NCBI GenBank assembly: GCA_032027005.1
Contig: JAVSMW010000008.1
Coordinates: 124,001 to 188,000, forward strand
Direction: 5' to 3'
DNA length: 64,000 nt
Source: JAVSMW01 sp032027005
GTDB lineage: Bacteria > Bacillota > Thermincolia > Thermincolales > UBA2595
The notes under the pieces were generated by a model, which was not told the origin of the DNA, did not search any database, and was given only the letters and a program-made list of their open reading frames with translations. Both the position numbers and the translations under genes were made by a program. This document shows, in pieces, positions 43,887 through 52,059 of this stretch. Numbering within the stretch: the first letter of the stretch is position 1; every line of letters starts with the position of its first letter.

Positions 43887-45209
43887 CACAAGCTTTTCCC
43901 GATTTAATTTGCCACTATAATTTCGCGGCAGATTATCAATAAAGTAGATTATCTGGGGACAGAATTGTCTGGGTAAATTTTCACGGCAAAAGACTTTAAT
44001 CTCTTTTGCTGTTAGATCAGGATTGCTTTTAACTATCCAGGCCGCCAGTTTTTGACCCCTGATTTTGTCATCAACACCTTTTACTGCAGCTTCGGCTACA
44101 CCGGGACAACGATTTAAAATTTGTTCCACACCCTCAAGGGGAATTTTGACTCCGCCTTTATTGACAAGGTGATTTTCCCTGCCCAGCAGGTACAGATATC
44201 CTGCCGGGTCAATTCGGCCTAAATCGCCCACGGTAGCTTTTGGCCTATAAGCCGGGGCGAGGTAAGGACTAGCGGCCCAGACCAGGTTATCTTCTAAGGT
44301 TAGCTTTACACCGGGAAAAGCCCGGCCTACAGTATCCGGGTATTTCAGCAGATCTTCCCCTGTACAGAAACTTACGTGTCCCAGTTCGCTGGCCCCGTAA
44401 TACTCATAAAGTTTTGCCTGCGGAAAACATTCCAGTAAGTCTTTGACTGTATCGATATTAATTTTGGCCCCGGCACTGACGAGAGATTTTATCTGAGCAA
44501 AGGGAGCTTCAACTATTTTAAGCAAAGCACGGTAGTGGGCCGGAACCATAAAAATGGCACTTACCTGATGTTGGACCATATCCTTCAGCCAGGTTTGCGG
44601 AAAGGTGTTGGCAGCTATAACTACTGTTCCGCCTTCATAGAGTATATGCAGGCAGCTGTTCAGATTTGCTGTGTATACCAGGGAACCGCATAAAAACAGG
44701 GTATCAGCACCGCTTAATCCAAACACTCTGCTTTGTACAGGAAAAGCACTTACCCAGCTCTGATGATCTCTCCAGATAAGTTTATGCTCTCCTGTGCTTC
44801 CGGAGCTTAAGGCACCTAAAAACAAATCTTCCGGGGTAACCTTAGTCGGATATGGCGATATTGTGTCTGGTAAACAGAATTTATCATCAATACAAAGAAC
44901 TGCAGCCGATTTATTTTTGATATCCTCATAAATTGTATCCGGTATAAATGGATCTATTAATACTGCAGCGGCAGCCAATTTGGCAATGCCCAGCAAATAG
45001 CACAGCTGCTCGATAACATCACTGCATTTGACTAAGACCTTATCTCCTTTATTTACTAACCCCGCAAGTCTAAAAGCTATGTTATCGACAATACCGGTAA
45101 GTTCCGGATAGGTCAGCTCTCTGGACCCGTTAATGATGCATTTTTTATCAGGCCGTGTTTCGGCGAGGATTTTTAGGTTGTCATAAATTAGCATTTCATC
45201 TGGCCGCAC
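43869..45209 (-). CDS. AMP-dependent acyl-CoA synthetase (YhfT-like)
   Basis: This 446-residue adenylate-forming enzyme activates a carboxylic acid to its acyl-CoA. Motifs are LSSGSTGEHKLIWR (P-loop-like, about residue 134), YEYYGASELGHVS and the C-terminal GRENHLVNKGGVKIPLEGVE with the adenylation Lys probably in YSGKLNREKL. It is short for the family. It overlaps the thiolase gene by 22 bases; the start (GTG at 45209 or ATG at 45194) is uncertain. In B. subtilis yhfT, yhfS and the bioY paralogue yhfU form a BirA-controlled operon, and this arrangement mirrors it. Confidence 0.85.
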   Translation of the reverse strand: MRPDEMLIYDNLKILAETRPDKKCIINGSRELTYPELTGIVDNIAFRLAGLVNKGDKVLVKCSDVIEQLCYLLGIAKLAAAAVLIDPFIPDTIYEDIKNKSAAVLCIDDKFCLPDTISPYPTKVTPEDLFLGALSSGSTGEHKLIWRDHQSWVSAFPVQSRVFGLSGADTLFLCGSLVYTANLNSCLHILYEGGTVVIAANTFPQTWLKDMVQHQVSAIFMVPAHYRALLKIVEAPFAQIKSLVSAGAKINIDTVKDLLECFPQAKLYEYYGASELGHVSFCTGEDLLKYPDTVGRAFPGVKLTLEDNLVWAASPYLAPAYRPKATVGDLGRIDPAGYLYLLGRENHLVNKGGVKIPLEGVEQILNRCPGVAEAAVKGVDDKIRGQKLAAWIVKSNPDLTAKEIKVFCRENLPRQFCPQIIYFIDNLPRNYSGKLNREKLVQKDSP

Positions 45210-46357
45210 CTTTCAATGAGAACTGATAATCCCAGGCCGCCGGCAATTCCAATCGAAGCTATCCCCAAACGCCCGCTGACCTTTTTTAAAGCAGTCAGCA
45301 AATGCAGCAAAATGACAGCTCCTGATGCTCCGTAGGGATGCCCGTAAGCGAGTGCGCCTCCCAGGATATTTACTTTATCCAGGGTTATACCTAATTCTCT
45401 GGCACAGGCCAGGATCTTAACTGCAAACGCCTCATTGATTTCAAAGGCATCTATATCTGTCAAATTATAATCTGTTTTTTGTATAAGTTTACGAATTGAA
45501 TAAACCGGCCCCAATGGGAAAACATTAGGATCACAACCGATGATTGCACTTGCCAAAATAACAGCCTGGGGATTCAAATTGTATTTCCTGACAGCTCTTT
45601 CAGACGCCAGCAGGACGACAGCGGCTCCATCATTTTTAAAACACGCATTTCCGGCGGTAACATGGCCTCCCTTGACAAAAGCAGGGGGCATTCTTTGCAG
45701 TAATCCAAGTTTCATGCCGGGACGGATACATTCATCATTCTGAATAGTTTTCCCATCGATTTCCAGCGGTGTTATAACATCCCGCAAAAGACCCAGACTT
45801 TCTGTATTGCCTGCCCTTCTGTGACTTTCCAGGGCTAAATTATCCATGTCAGTTCTCGAAATATTTAACAACCTGGCCAGGTTCTCGGCGCCTTCGCCCA
45901 TTTCAGGATCACCTACTTTGGGTGTAGAAAAGGGGGCTCTTTCATAGAAAAGGCCTTCACCCTGAAACCGGGGATCTTGGGGGTTAAATTGTCTTCTGGG
46001 GGCCAAACTAGTACTTTCAACCCCTCCGGCCATAACAAGCTCAGCCTGGCCGGCAGCTATCTGACCTGCCGCCAGGCTCACAGCATTCAAACCGGAACCG
46101 CACTGCAAGTCGACGGTCATGCCAGCCACATGGTAAGGCCAGCCCGCTTCCAGGATGGAAACCCGGGCAATATTACCACCAGGTCCGACTGCGTTTCCCA
46201 GTAAAACCAGATCGATATCCGATGGTGCTATCCCGAAGTTTTTTACTGTTTTATTCATGACGAGAGCAGCCAATTGTTCAGGTAAAATATTTTTTAAGAT
46301 GCCGCCGGTCTTGCCGATGGGAGTTCTTGTACCACCAACTAGAAACACCTTGTTCAT
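45188..46357 (-). CDS. Thiolase, acetyl-CoA C-acetyltransferase type (YhfS-like)
   Basis: The 389-residue thiolase has the nucleophile Cys in VDLQCGSGLNAVS (about residue 86), the His in EINEAFAVK, and the second Cys/His motif GGALAYGHPYGASGA. The final Cys that normally lies in the CxGGG-type motif is replaced by GIAGGLGLS, so it differs from a typical degradative thiolase. It lies between bioY and an acyl-CoA ligase. A role in making or recycling a pimelate-type acyl-CoA for biotin is inferred from context only. Confidence 0.85.
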   Translation of the reverse strand: MNKVFLVGGTRTPIGKTGGILKNILPEQLAALVMNKTVKNFGIAPSDIDLVLLGNAVGPGGNIARVSILEAGWPYHVAGMTVDLQCGSGLNAVSLAAGQIAAGQAELVMAGGVESTSLAPRRQFNPQDPRFQGEGLFYERAPFSTPKVGDPEMGEGAENLARLLNISRTDMDNLALESHRRAGNTESLGLLRDVITPLEIDGKTIQNDECIRPGMKLGLLQRMPPAFVKGGHVTAGNACFKNDGAAVVLLASERAVRKYNLNPQAVILASAIIGCDPNVFPLGPVYSIRKLIQKTDYNLTDIDAFEINEAFAVKILACARELGITLDKVNILGGALAYGHPYGASGAVILLHLLTALKKVSGRLGIASIGIAGGLGLSVLIERCGQMKC

Positions 46358-46365
46358 TTTCCCGC

Positions 46366-46902
46366 CTACTTTCTTAAATAAACACCAGCCTTTGCACTGA
46401 CAGCAACAGCAATCACAACCTTAATGAAATCGCCGGGCAGATAAGGCAGGGCGCCAACAGCAAAGCCTTTTACCAAAGTCAGATCCATAACATGGCTCAG
46501 CCAAATTACTCCAAAAATATAGATAACAACAATTCCACCTATAATGTTTGCCAAACCAAGGCGGAAAATGTTGTTCTCTTTACCTTTTAATAAGGCAATG
46601 ATAATTGCGCCGAACAAAAAGCCGACCAGGTATCCGCCCCTAGGGCCTGCAATTATCCCAAGTCCACCAACTCCACCCGCAAAAAAAGGCACTCCGGCCG
46701 TCCCCAGCAGGAGAAAAGCACCTAAGCTTAGTGCTGCCTGTCTTACTGTCAGCATACTACCGGCCAGCATGACTCCAAGGGTTTGACCGGTAATGGGCAC
46801 AGGGCTGAAGGGGAGGGGGATGGTGACGAAACCTAAAACATAGATAATAGATGTAAAAAGTGCCGCAAACGTGTAATCTTTGAGTTCTAATTTTTTGGAC
46901 AT
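46366..46902 (-). CDS. bioY: Biotin transporter BioY
   Basis: This 178-residue protein has six hydrophobic segments and is the S-component of an ECF biotin transporter. Motifs FTSIIYVLGFVTIPLPFSPVPITGQT and AGPRGGYLVGFLFGA are typical (the first lies at about residues 16-41). It has no adjacent EcfA/EcfT genes, as in many Firmicutes. GGAGGAG precedes the ATG, and it overlaps the preceding gene by 16 bases. Confidence 0.93.
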   Translation of the reverse strand: MSKKLELKDYTFAALFTSIIYVLGFVTIPLPFSPVPITGQTLGVMLAGSMLTVRQAALSLGAFLLLGTAGVPFFAGGVGGLGIIAGPRGGYLVGFLFGAIIIALLKGKENNIFRLGLANIIGGIVVIYIFGVIWLSHVMDLTLVKGFAVGALPYLPGDFIKVVIAVAVSAKAGVYLRK

Positions 46903-47567
46903 GAGTTCTCCTCCTTAAATTCTACTTTAAAATTTACTTTTTCATCAACAATTCCACAAATATTTTTGTCCGATATATATATATTTACAGTTTCATTTAT
47001 CCTGACAGGCACATAAAAACGTACATCAACATTTTCAAAAAAGCAGCCTTCAGCAGCCAGATAATCTTCTAAAATCAGTAGAATCAACATACCCTGGACT
47101 ACCGGATTATCTCCGCTGTGAATAACATTTTTATCACCACTTAAGAAGGAAAAGGTTTTCACTTCATTATGTGTAAAGGAACGCCTGTATTTGGGCTCTT
47201 CTAAAAACAAGGGGTCTGTTTTTGCAGTAGCAATCTTTATTCCGGTACCTGTTTTTATCAATGTGGATGATAAGCTAACAATTTCTCCATATTCAGAGGC
47301 AGCAGAAGTGTGGCAGTTGATTAGATTGGCCTTTGTTTTTATGATTTCACCCTGTAAGAATAATTCCTGATTAACTAAAGGCAGACTTCTAACCTGGAGT
47401 TTTTGTCTTGCCAAATAATAACCCTGAGGGGTAACATCATTTAAAGTGCTTAAAGCCAGTGCCGCCGCAATTGTGGAGGGGATTTTTCCCTGCCAATCGT
47501 GATTTAAGTTAAAAGCATTGCGCCAATCCAAAAATATTTGATTAACCAAATTCACAAACTTTTGCAT
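46887..47567 (-). CDS. MaoC/hot-dog domain protein
   Basis: The 226-residue protein has a C-terminal MaoC-like hot-dog domain: RSFTHNEVKTFSFLSGDKN, then VVQGMLILLILEDYL in the place of the usual dehydratase helix. Such domains hydrate or dehydrate acyl-CoA or ACP thioesters. The N-terminal half may be a second, diverged hot-dog. AGAAGGAGG selects the start at 47567, 17 codons inside the longest frame. As first gene of a BioY-thiolase-ligase operon it is probably part of the same acyl-CoA pathway. Confidence 0.7.
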   Translation of the reverse strand: MQKFVNLVNQIFLDWRNAFNLNHDWQGKIPSTIAAALALSTLNDVTPQGYYLARQKLQVRSLPLVNQELFLQGEIIKTKANLINCHTSAASEYGEIVSLSSTLIKTGTGIKIATAKTDPLFLEEPKYRRSFTHNEVKTFSFLSGDKNVIHSGDNPVVQGMLILLILEDYLAAEGCFFENVDVRFYVPVRINETVNIYISDKNICGIVDEKVNFKVEFKEENSCPKN

Positions 47568-47589
47568 GCTGAACCTCCTTCTGAATGAA

Positions 47590-47643
47590 ATTTTAACAAT
47601 AGAGCACAACATTGTCAACTATTAAATCGAAGAGGTTAACAAT
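47590..47643 (-). promoter_or_regulatory. Promoter with BirA-like operator for the bioY operon
   Basis: On the minus strand TTGACA (47618-47613), a 17-base spacer and TAAAAT (47595-47590) form a sigma-A promoter. Half-sites ATTGTCAAC (47611-47619) and GTTAACAAT (47635-47643) are near-complements separated by 15 bases and overlap the -35. They resemble BirA operators (TTGTTAACC and its inverse), though the spacing is slightly short. A third half-site, TTAACAAT, lies at 47593-47600. Confidence 0.6.
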
Positions 47644-47708
47644 AACCTGGAGGAGAAAAAATCCACTAGAGGCTATCATAACCTGGAAGAGAAAAAATCA
47701 ACTAGAAG
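47642..47708. repeat. Two tandem 36-bp units
   Basis: Bases 47642-47672 and 47678-47708 match in 28 of 31 positions (core ATAACCTGG and GAGAAAAAATC). They lie between the bioY-operon promoter and a hairpin plus terminator on the plus strand. Confidence 0.7.
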
Positions 47709-47792
47709 TTTAGTTGTGGAGTTTTGACTCCATTGGATAAATGTCTGTTCATGCAATTTTTATCGCATAAACGAGCCTTATTTAAGAAGCTA

Positions 47793-47826
47793 AACCCCAC
47801 AGCAAGTGGGGTTCTATTTTTTTTTC
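47793..47826 (+). terminator. Intrinsic terminator upstream of spmA
   Basis: AACCCCAC (47793-47800) pairs with GTGGGGTT (47806-47813) and is followed by CTA and nine T. No gene lies between the divergent MaoC-like gene and this terminator, so it must end a short plus-strand transcript or a leader. Confidence 0.8.
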
Positions 47827-47891
47827 AATCCTCATAGTAATTCAATATAATATGGATGAGCAATGTTATGCCGGTTAAGGCGGTGAGTTGA

Positions 47892-48488
47892 TTGGTCAAC
47901 ATTATCTGGGTTGGAATGCTCTTAATTGGAATTATTGTGGCAGCTATCAATGGCAACATCGAGGCTGTTACCACTGCCGCTTTAAAAGGAGCGCAGACTG
48001 CCGTGGACTTCGCTCTGGCGCTGATTGCCATTATGGCTTTTTGGCTGGGTATCATGAAGGTAGCCGAAGAAGCGGGATTGGTCCGAATGCTGTCTAAGTT
48101 AATGAAGCCCCTGACTACCTTTTTATTCCCGAGCGTACCCAGGGATCATCCGGCCATGGGTGCCATTATAATGAATCTGAGCGCAAATATTCTTGGCCTG
48201 GGTAATGCTGCCACCCCAATGGGATTGATTGCGATGAAAGAATTGCAGAAACTGAACCGGGCCAATCCCGGCACGGCCAGTGAGGCTATGTGTACATTTC
48301 TGGCACTGAACACTTCCTGTATTACCATAATCCCGGCCACGGTTATCGGGATCAGGATTAAAGCCGAATCGCTCAATGCCACTGAGATCGTGGGCACTAC
48401 AATTTTTGCCACTGCTGTTGCCATGACGGTGGCCATAATTGTGGACCGGATATTACGGCGAATCTATGGCTGCAGGAAATGGAGGTAA
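47892..48488 (+). CDS. spmA: Spore maturation protein A
   Basis: This 198-residue nucleoside-transporter-like membrane protein is needed, with SpmB, for spore core dehydration. It has 4-5 hydrophobic segments. The LSKLMKPLTTFLFPSVPRDHPAMGAI loop and NILGLGNAATPMGL are diagnostic (at about residues 63-100). It starts at TTG behind GGCGGTGAG. spmB follows six bases after its stop. Confidence 0.93.
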   Translation: MVNIIWVGMLLIGIIVAAINGNIEAVTTAALKGAQTAVDFALALIAIMAFWLGIMKVAEEAGLVRMLSKLMKPLTTFLFPSVPRDHPAMGAIIMNLSANILGLGNAATPMGLIAMKELQKLNRANPGTASEAMCTFLALNTSCITIIPATVIGIRIKAESLNATEIVGTTIFATAVAMTVAIIVDRILRRIYGCRKWR

Positions 48489-48493
48489 GCCTT

Positions 48494-49027
48494 GTGTTAG
48501 AGATTGTATCACTGGCTGCCAAATGGGCAATTCCTTTTATTCTTTTTACAGTTACCCTGCTGGCCTTTGTCAGAAAGGTCAATGTCTATGAAAAGTTTAT
48601 CCGGGGAGCAGAAGAAGGATTTGCAACTGCCATCAAAACTATCCCCTTTCTGGTGGCTATGTTTGTAGCCATCAGTGTCTTTCGCGCTTCAGGGGCTATG
48701 GACTTATTTGTTCGGGCCCTGGCACCGGTTACCGGTTTATTCGGAATACCGGCAGAAATCCTTCCCTTGGGTATTATGCGCCCCCTTTCCGGTGGAGGGG
48801 CCCTGGGAATAACGGCGGAATTAATTCAAACCTATGGTCCGGACAGCTTTATCGGACGGTTGGCCTCAACTTTGCAAGGGAGCACTGATACAACGTTTTT
48901 TGTGCTGACCCTGTATTTTGGGTCGGTAGGGGTTAGCCGGTACCGCTACGCTGTGGTTTCGGGGTTATCAGCAGATATTACGGGGTTTATTGCTTCCGTG
49001 TTTATTTGTAATCTTGTGTTTAGGTAA
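48494..49027 (+). CDS. spmB: Spore maturation protein B
   Basis: This 177-residue membrane protein is the partner of SpmA. Motifs KFIRGAEEGFATAIKTIPFLVA (about 31-52) and MRPLSGGGALGI are typical. GGAGGTAA at 48481-48488 selects the GTG at 48494; the longer frame from an ATG at 48479 would use the ribosome binding site as coding sequence. No terminator was found before the next repeat. Confidence 0.93.
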   Translation: MLEIVSLAAKWAIPFILFTVTLLAFVRKVNVYEKFIRGAEEGFATAIKTIPFLVAMFVAISVFRASGAMDLFVRALAPVTGLFGIPAEILPLGIMRPLSGGGALGITAELIQTYGPDSFIGRLASTLQGSTDTTFFVLTLYFGSVGVSRYRYAVVSGLSADITGFIASVFICNLVFR

Positions 49028-49082
49028 AAATATGGCTTGAGCTAAAATGACTATTTAAAACATTGAGTTTTCATACTGCCGT

Positions 49083-49357
49083 GCAAGTAAGACCGTTTGC
49101 TCCGGTTTTCCAGGGCGGCATCTAGTCATCTAGCTGTAAAACTACGGCAGCAAGCCGACGTCCCCGAACTTGACGGCTCATTGGGCATTCCTTATGAGAT
49201 GGCCGCCTCACGTTTCACGATTACAGCCAGTGAAACTTACCGGCTGCCTTCGCCATCTTCGGACATACGGGGACTCTTCGGCTTGCTGCTCTCCGCTTTA
49301 CAGCAAGATTCCTGACAATGCCGCCCTAGGAAAACCTGCGCAAACGGTCTTACTTGC
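49083..49357. repeat. Foldback repeat, 275 bp, second copy
   Basis: The ends are inverted copies over about 39 bases: GCAAGTAAGACCGTTTGC at 49083 and its complement ending at 49357, followed by GGTTTTCC and GGGCGGCAT in both arms. The core matches 31929-32083 in reverse complement and shows the uninterrupted CTAG site where the MITE sits there. A 72-codon frame inside is not supported as a gene. Confidence 0.8.
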
Positions 49358-49406
49358 TTCAACCGAATGAAACCCAATATTTTATAAATACTTATAGGGC
49401 CAATTT

Positions 49407-49435
49407 TTGCATAAATTAAGGTTTTCCGGTATAAT
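49407..49435 (+). promoter_or_regulatory. Sigma-A promoter of rluB
   Basis: TTGCAT (49407-49412), 17 bases, and TATAAT (49430-49435), followed by a 73-base leader to the rluB start. Confidence 0.7.
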
Positions 49436-49508
49436 AAGGAAGATAAACCGGGGTATTGGATAAATCCCTTTAAATTAAAGAGTGATAGATGACAAGGACG
49501 GTAGATAG

Positions 49509-50252
49509 ATGGAGCGTTTACAGAAGTATTTAGCGCATGCGGGGATTGCTTCTCGCAGGACCTGTGAGGAAATTATCACGGCTGGCAGGGTCAAAGTGAA
49601 TGGCCAGGTTGTCCGCGAAATGGGTGTGAAAATTGATCCTGAAAAAGATGTGATTGAAGTTAATGGTAAGAAAATAGAAGAAAAAGAGGAGAAAATCTAC
49701 CTCTTGTTGAACAAGCCCGAGGGGTATGTGACGACATTGAGAGATCCTCAGGGCAGGCCCAAGGTTACAGATTTAGTCAAGGATGTTGCCGAAAGGGTTT
49801 ACCCGGTGGGCAGGCTGGATTTTGACACAGAAGGGCTCCTGATTCTAACCAATGATGGGGAGATTACTTATGGGTTAACCCACCCCAAGCACCAGATTGG
49901 CAAAACGTATATCGCCCTGGTCAAGGGCTCGCCAGATAAAGATAAAATTAAGCGCTTCCAAAAAGGGCTGCGCCTGGCCGACGGGCCGACGGCACCGGCA
50001 AAAGTGAAATTCTTAAAGAAACAGGGCAGCAATGCTCTGCTGGAAATCACTATTTATGAGGGACGAAACAGGCAGGTCAGACGAATGTGTGAAACCATCG
50101 GTCATCCGGTTATGCATTTAAAGCGGGTCTCAATGGGGTTCTTAAACCTGGACAAGCTCGAAACAGGATCTTATAGATCTTTGACGAAAACTGAGGTCAA
50201 GAAATTGAAGGAACTGGTGGCGAAGACGGAAATGCCCGGGAAGACGAAGTGA
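49509..50252 (+). CDS. rluB: 23S rRNA pseudouridine synthase, RluB/RsuA family
   Basis: The 247-residue enzyme isomerises a uridine of 23S rRNA. The N-terminal S4 RNA-binding domain (MERLQKYLAHAGIASRRTCE) is followed by the catalytic domain with YPVGRLDFDTEGLLILTNDG (catalytic Asp) and EGRNRQVRRMCE. The C-terminus is short and charged. The ribosome binding site is weak. It lies just after a foldback element, so its promoter may be shaped by that insertion. Confidence 0.92.
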   Translation: MERLQKYLAHAGIASRRTCEEIITAGRVKVNGQVVREMGVKIDPEKDVIEVNGKKIEEKEEKIYLLLNKPEGYVTTLRDPQGRPKVTDLVKDVAERVYPVGRLDFDTEGLLILTNDGEITYGLTHPKHQIGKTYIALVKGSPDKDKIKRFQKGLRLADGPTAPAKVKFLKKQGSNALLEITIYEGRNRQVRRMCETIGHPVMHLKRVSMGFLNLDKLETGSYRSLTKTEVKKLKELVAKTEMPGKTK

Positions 50253-50393
50253 GTAGGACGGCAATTTTCAGCTAATTTACTAAGAGCAATTGGATCATTT
50301 TGATTACCAGAAAAGTTAGCTGGAAAGACTTTAGGCATTAAGAAATCTTTTGGTTTACCAAGTTAAATCAAGAGCTTACTGCCTAATTTCTTT

Positions 50394-50699
50394 TTAAGAC
50401 CTTTTTGTATCCCGGTCATACTCTGCCACAGGAAAACCGTTTTGCTGATTTTTGGCGATTTCGCGCTGTACGGCGGCAGTGAACGCGGTTGAAACGTCTT
50501 CTGAAGATAGGCCTGCGCCAAAGCCGGAACGCTTCGCACTGACGGCAAAAGGAATGGCGTCTTCGTTCACGGCTTTTCGAAGAAAGATATTAAGCGCAGT
50601 GCTCATGTTCATACCAAGGCGATTAAACAAGTTTTCTGCACGTTCTTTTAAATTTTTATCGACGCGGATTGTTATTTGTACATCGCTTTGTGTTTTCAT
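50394..50699 (-). CDS. RelB/DinJ-family antitoxin, orphan
   Basis: The 101-residue product has a ribbon-helix-helix start (VQITIRVDKNLKERAENLFNRLG) and the DinJ-type motif MNMSTALNIFLRKAVNEDAIPF. Such antitoxins bind a YafQ/RelE-type RNase encoded directly downstream, but no toxin frame of suitable length follows on the minus strand. AAAGGAG precedes the start. A promoter, TTGACT-18-TATAAT, is visible upstream on the minus strand (about 50735-50765). It may be a relic or a stand-alone regulator. Confidence 0.8.
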   Translation of the reverse strand: MKTQSDVQITIRVDKNLKERAENLFNRLGMNMSTALNIFLRKAVNEDAIPFAVSAKRSGFGAGLSSEDVSTAFTAAVQREIAKNQQNGFPVAEYDRDTKRS

Positions 50700-50864
50700 A
50701 GTTGATAGTCTCCTTTAATTGTGTTGTTCTACTAATATTATATGATTATCATTGTCGAAAAGTCAACAAATATACATCGGTTGTATGCAATTGTGTTATT
50801 GTTGCCGTGAGTTTAAAATATTGACCATGCCCAATTTGCCGGACATACATAAGTTAGGTGTAAT

Positions 50865-50985
50865 AACAACATATGAGTTGAAAGGCTCACGTCAGGTCTG
50901 AAAGGGGCGACAAGGGCCTTCCGAACGACACCTCTGAAATGAGCGCGGAAGTCCCTTATCTATCTCGATCCTCCCGACGGGGAAA
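50865..50985 (+). other. Possible group II intron 3' remnant
   Basis: TATGAGTTGAAAGGCTCACGT resembles the apical part of group II intron domain V (stem, GAAA-type loop, complementary stem), followed by TCTGAAAGGGG as in several bacterial introns. The 5' strand of domain V is missing, so it would be a dead fragment. The following 90 bases contain more short hairpins but no gene. Confidence 0.35.
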
Positions 50986-51033
50986 AGCTAACCTTAAAGG
51001 TTTGCAGAGCAGCGTCCCCACTTGATTTGTGTT

Positions 51034-51924
51034 CTAAATCATTTCAATTTCGCCATAACCGACTCTGAGCAGGAAGCCTGTTTGGCCGGTGCTCACTACC
51101 TGGACCTGATCCCATTCAGCCAGACCGCCTGGAGGCATTTCTTCTCCGGTGGGGCTGGGGATATTCCATCTTGTGACGATCACCTCGGTTCCCTGAGGAA
51201 GTAATGCCGCAGTTGAATTCAGAAAAGGTTCAACTGCCAGGTATGTTTCAGCAGTAGTAAGGTGAACTCGCTTTTGTCCGCGTGCTGCCAGGTCAATGCG
51301 GCGTAGGGCGAGTTCAGCCATAGCTGCGACTGTATTTGTGTCATTCAGGGATTTTCTGAGGGCTGTCCTGACTGTCCTGTTTAAAGCAAGCCTGCCCAAG
51401 CTGATAACGGCATACAATCGCACCGTTTCACAGGTGTTTTTCAGTAAATCCAACAGACAAGGAACTGCTGTTCGACCGAGGGCAGTCCACTGGAAGGAAC
51501 CAATGTAGAAAATATTGTGGATTTGCAGGGAGTTCAGGGTGTCACATTGCCTGCCGGCATTTACCCAAGCAGTTCTTAGCTCATTTGCGTCAGGGATTTC
51601 CGGTCCGATTAGAAGTTCAACACCGGAAAACAAAATATTGGGATTAAACATCTGATTGATAGCAGCTAGCACCTGAATTGTAGTGTTGAATTGTCCTGCC
51701 AGGCAGTACAAGGTATCACCCGGGAGAACCACATAATACGGGCCGCCTCCTGCTTTAGGCAGCTCAAGACCCGGCGTGGGAATTATCAGGGGCTGGTCAA
51801 TAAAAATCAGGTTTGGGTTGCAAATGACATTAGCCTTAAGCAGATCTTCCACTGTTACACCAAAGCGTGTGGCTATTTCGTACAGGGTATCACCAGGCTG
51901 TACATAATAAAGATTTTGGGGCAT
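51034..51924 (-). CDS. Double LysM protein with HEAT-like middle and SH3-like end
   Basis: The 296-residue protein has two LysM domains (YYVQPGDTLYEIATRFGV at 6-23 and YYVVLPGDTLYCLAGQFN at 63-80) that bind peptidoglycan or chitin-like glycans. A helical stretch (about 140-215, AVPCLLDLLKNTCETVRLYAVISLGRLAL) resembles HEAT repeats, and a C-terminal SH3-like part contains PQGTEVIVTRW. There is no signal peptide, so it may be a spore coat or cortex protein made in the mother cell, like SafA. AGGAGG precedes the ATG. Confidence 0.75.
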   Translation of the reverse strand: MPQNLYYVQPGDTLYEIATRFGVTVEDLLKANVICNPNLIFIDQPLIIPTPGLELPKAGGGPYYVVLPGDTLYCLAGQFNTTIQVLAAINQMFNPNILFSGVELLIGPEIPDANELRTAWVNAGRQCDTLNSLQIHNIFYIGSFQWTALGRTAVPCLLDLLKNTCETVRLYAVISLGRLALNRTVRTALRKSLNDTNTVAAMAELALRRIDLAARGQKRVHLTTAETYLAVEPFLNSTAALLPQGTEVIVTRWNIPSPTGEEMPPGGLAEWDQVQVVSTGQTGFLLRVGYGEIEMI

Positions 51925-52059
51925 CGTTTTGTCCTCCTCTCTTTAGGACTATTTTATTCACGAGCTAAAGAGAGTGTTCATCCAAAAAGAAATCGCAGAG
52001 GAAAAAGGTGCAGAGTAAAATCTACTGCGCCTTTGTGTTATCTGCTTATTTTTTAATGT

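Noticed and set aside
49097..49315. 72-codon frame similar to a frame in the 31.9-kb repeat copy
   Set aside because: The two copies differ about equally at first and third codon positions, so the similarity is of DNA repeats and not of a conserved protein.
50363..50548. Minus-strand frame as toxin partner of the DinJ-type antitoxin
   Set aside because: It largely overlaps the antitoxin gene in another frame, and its sequence has no RelE/YafQ features.
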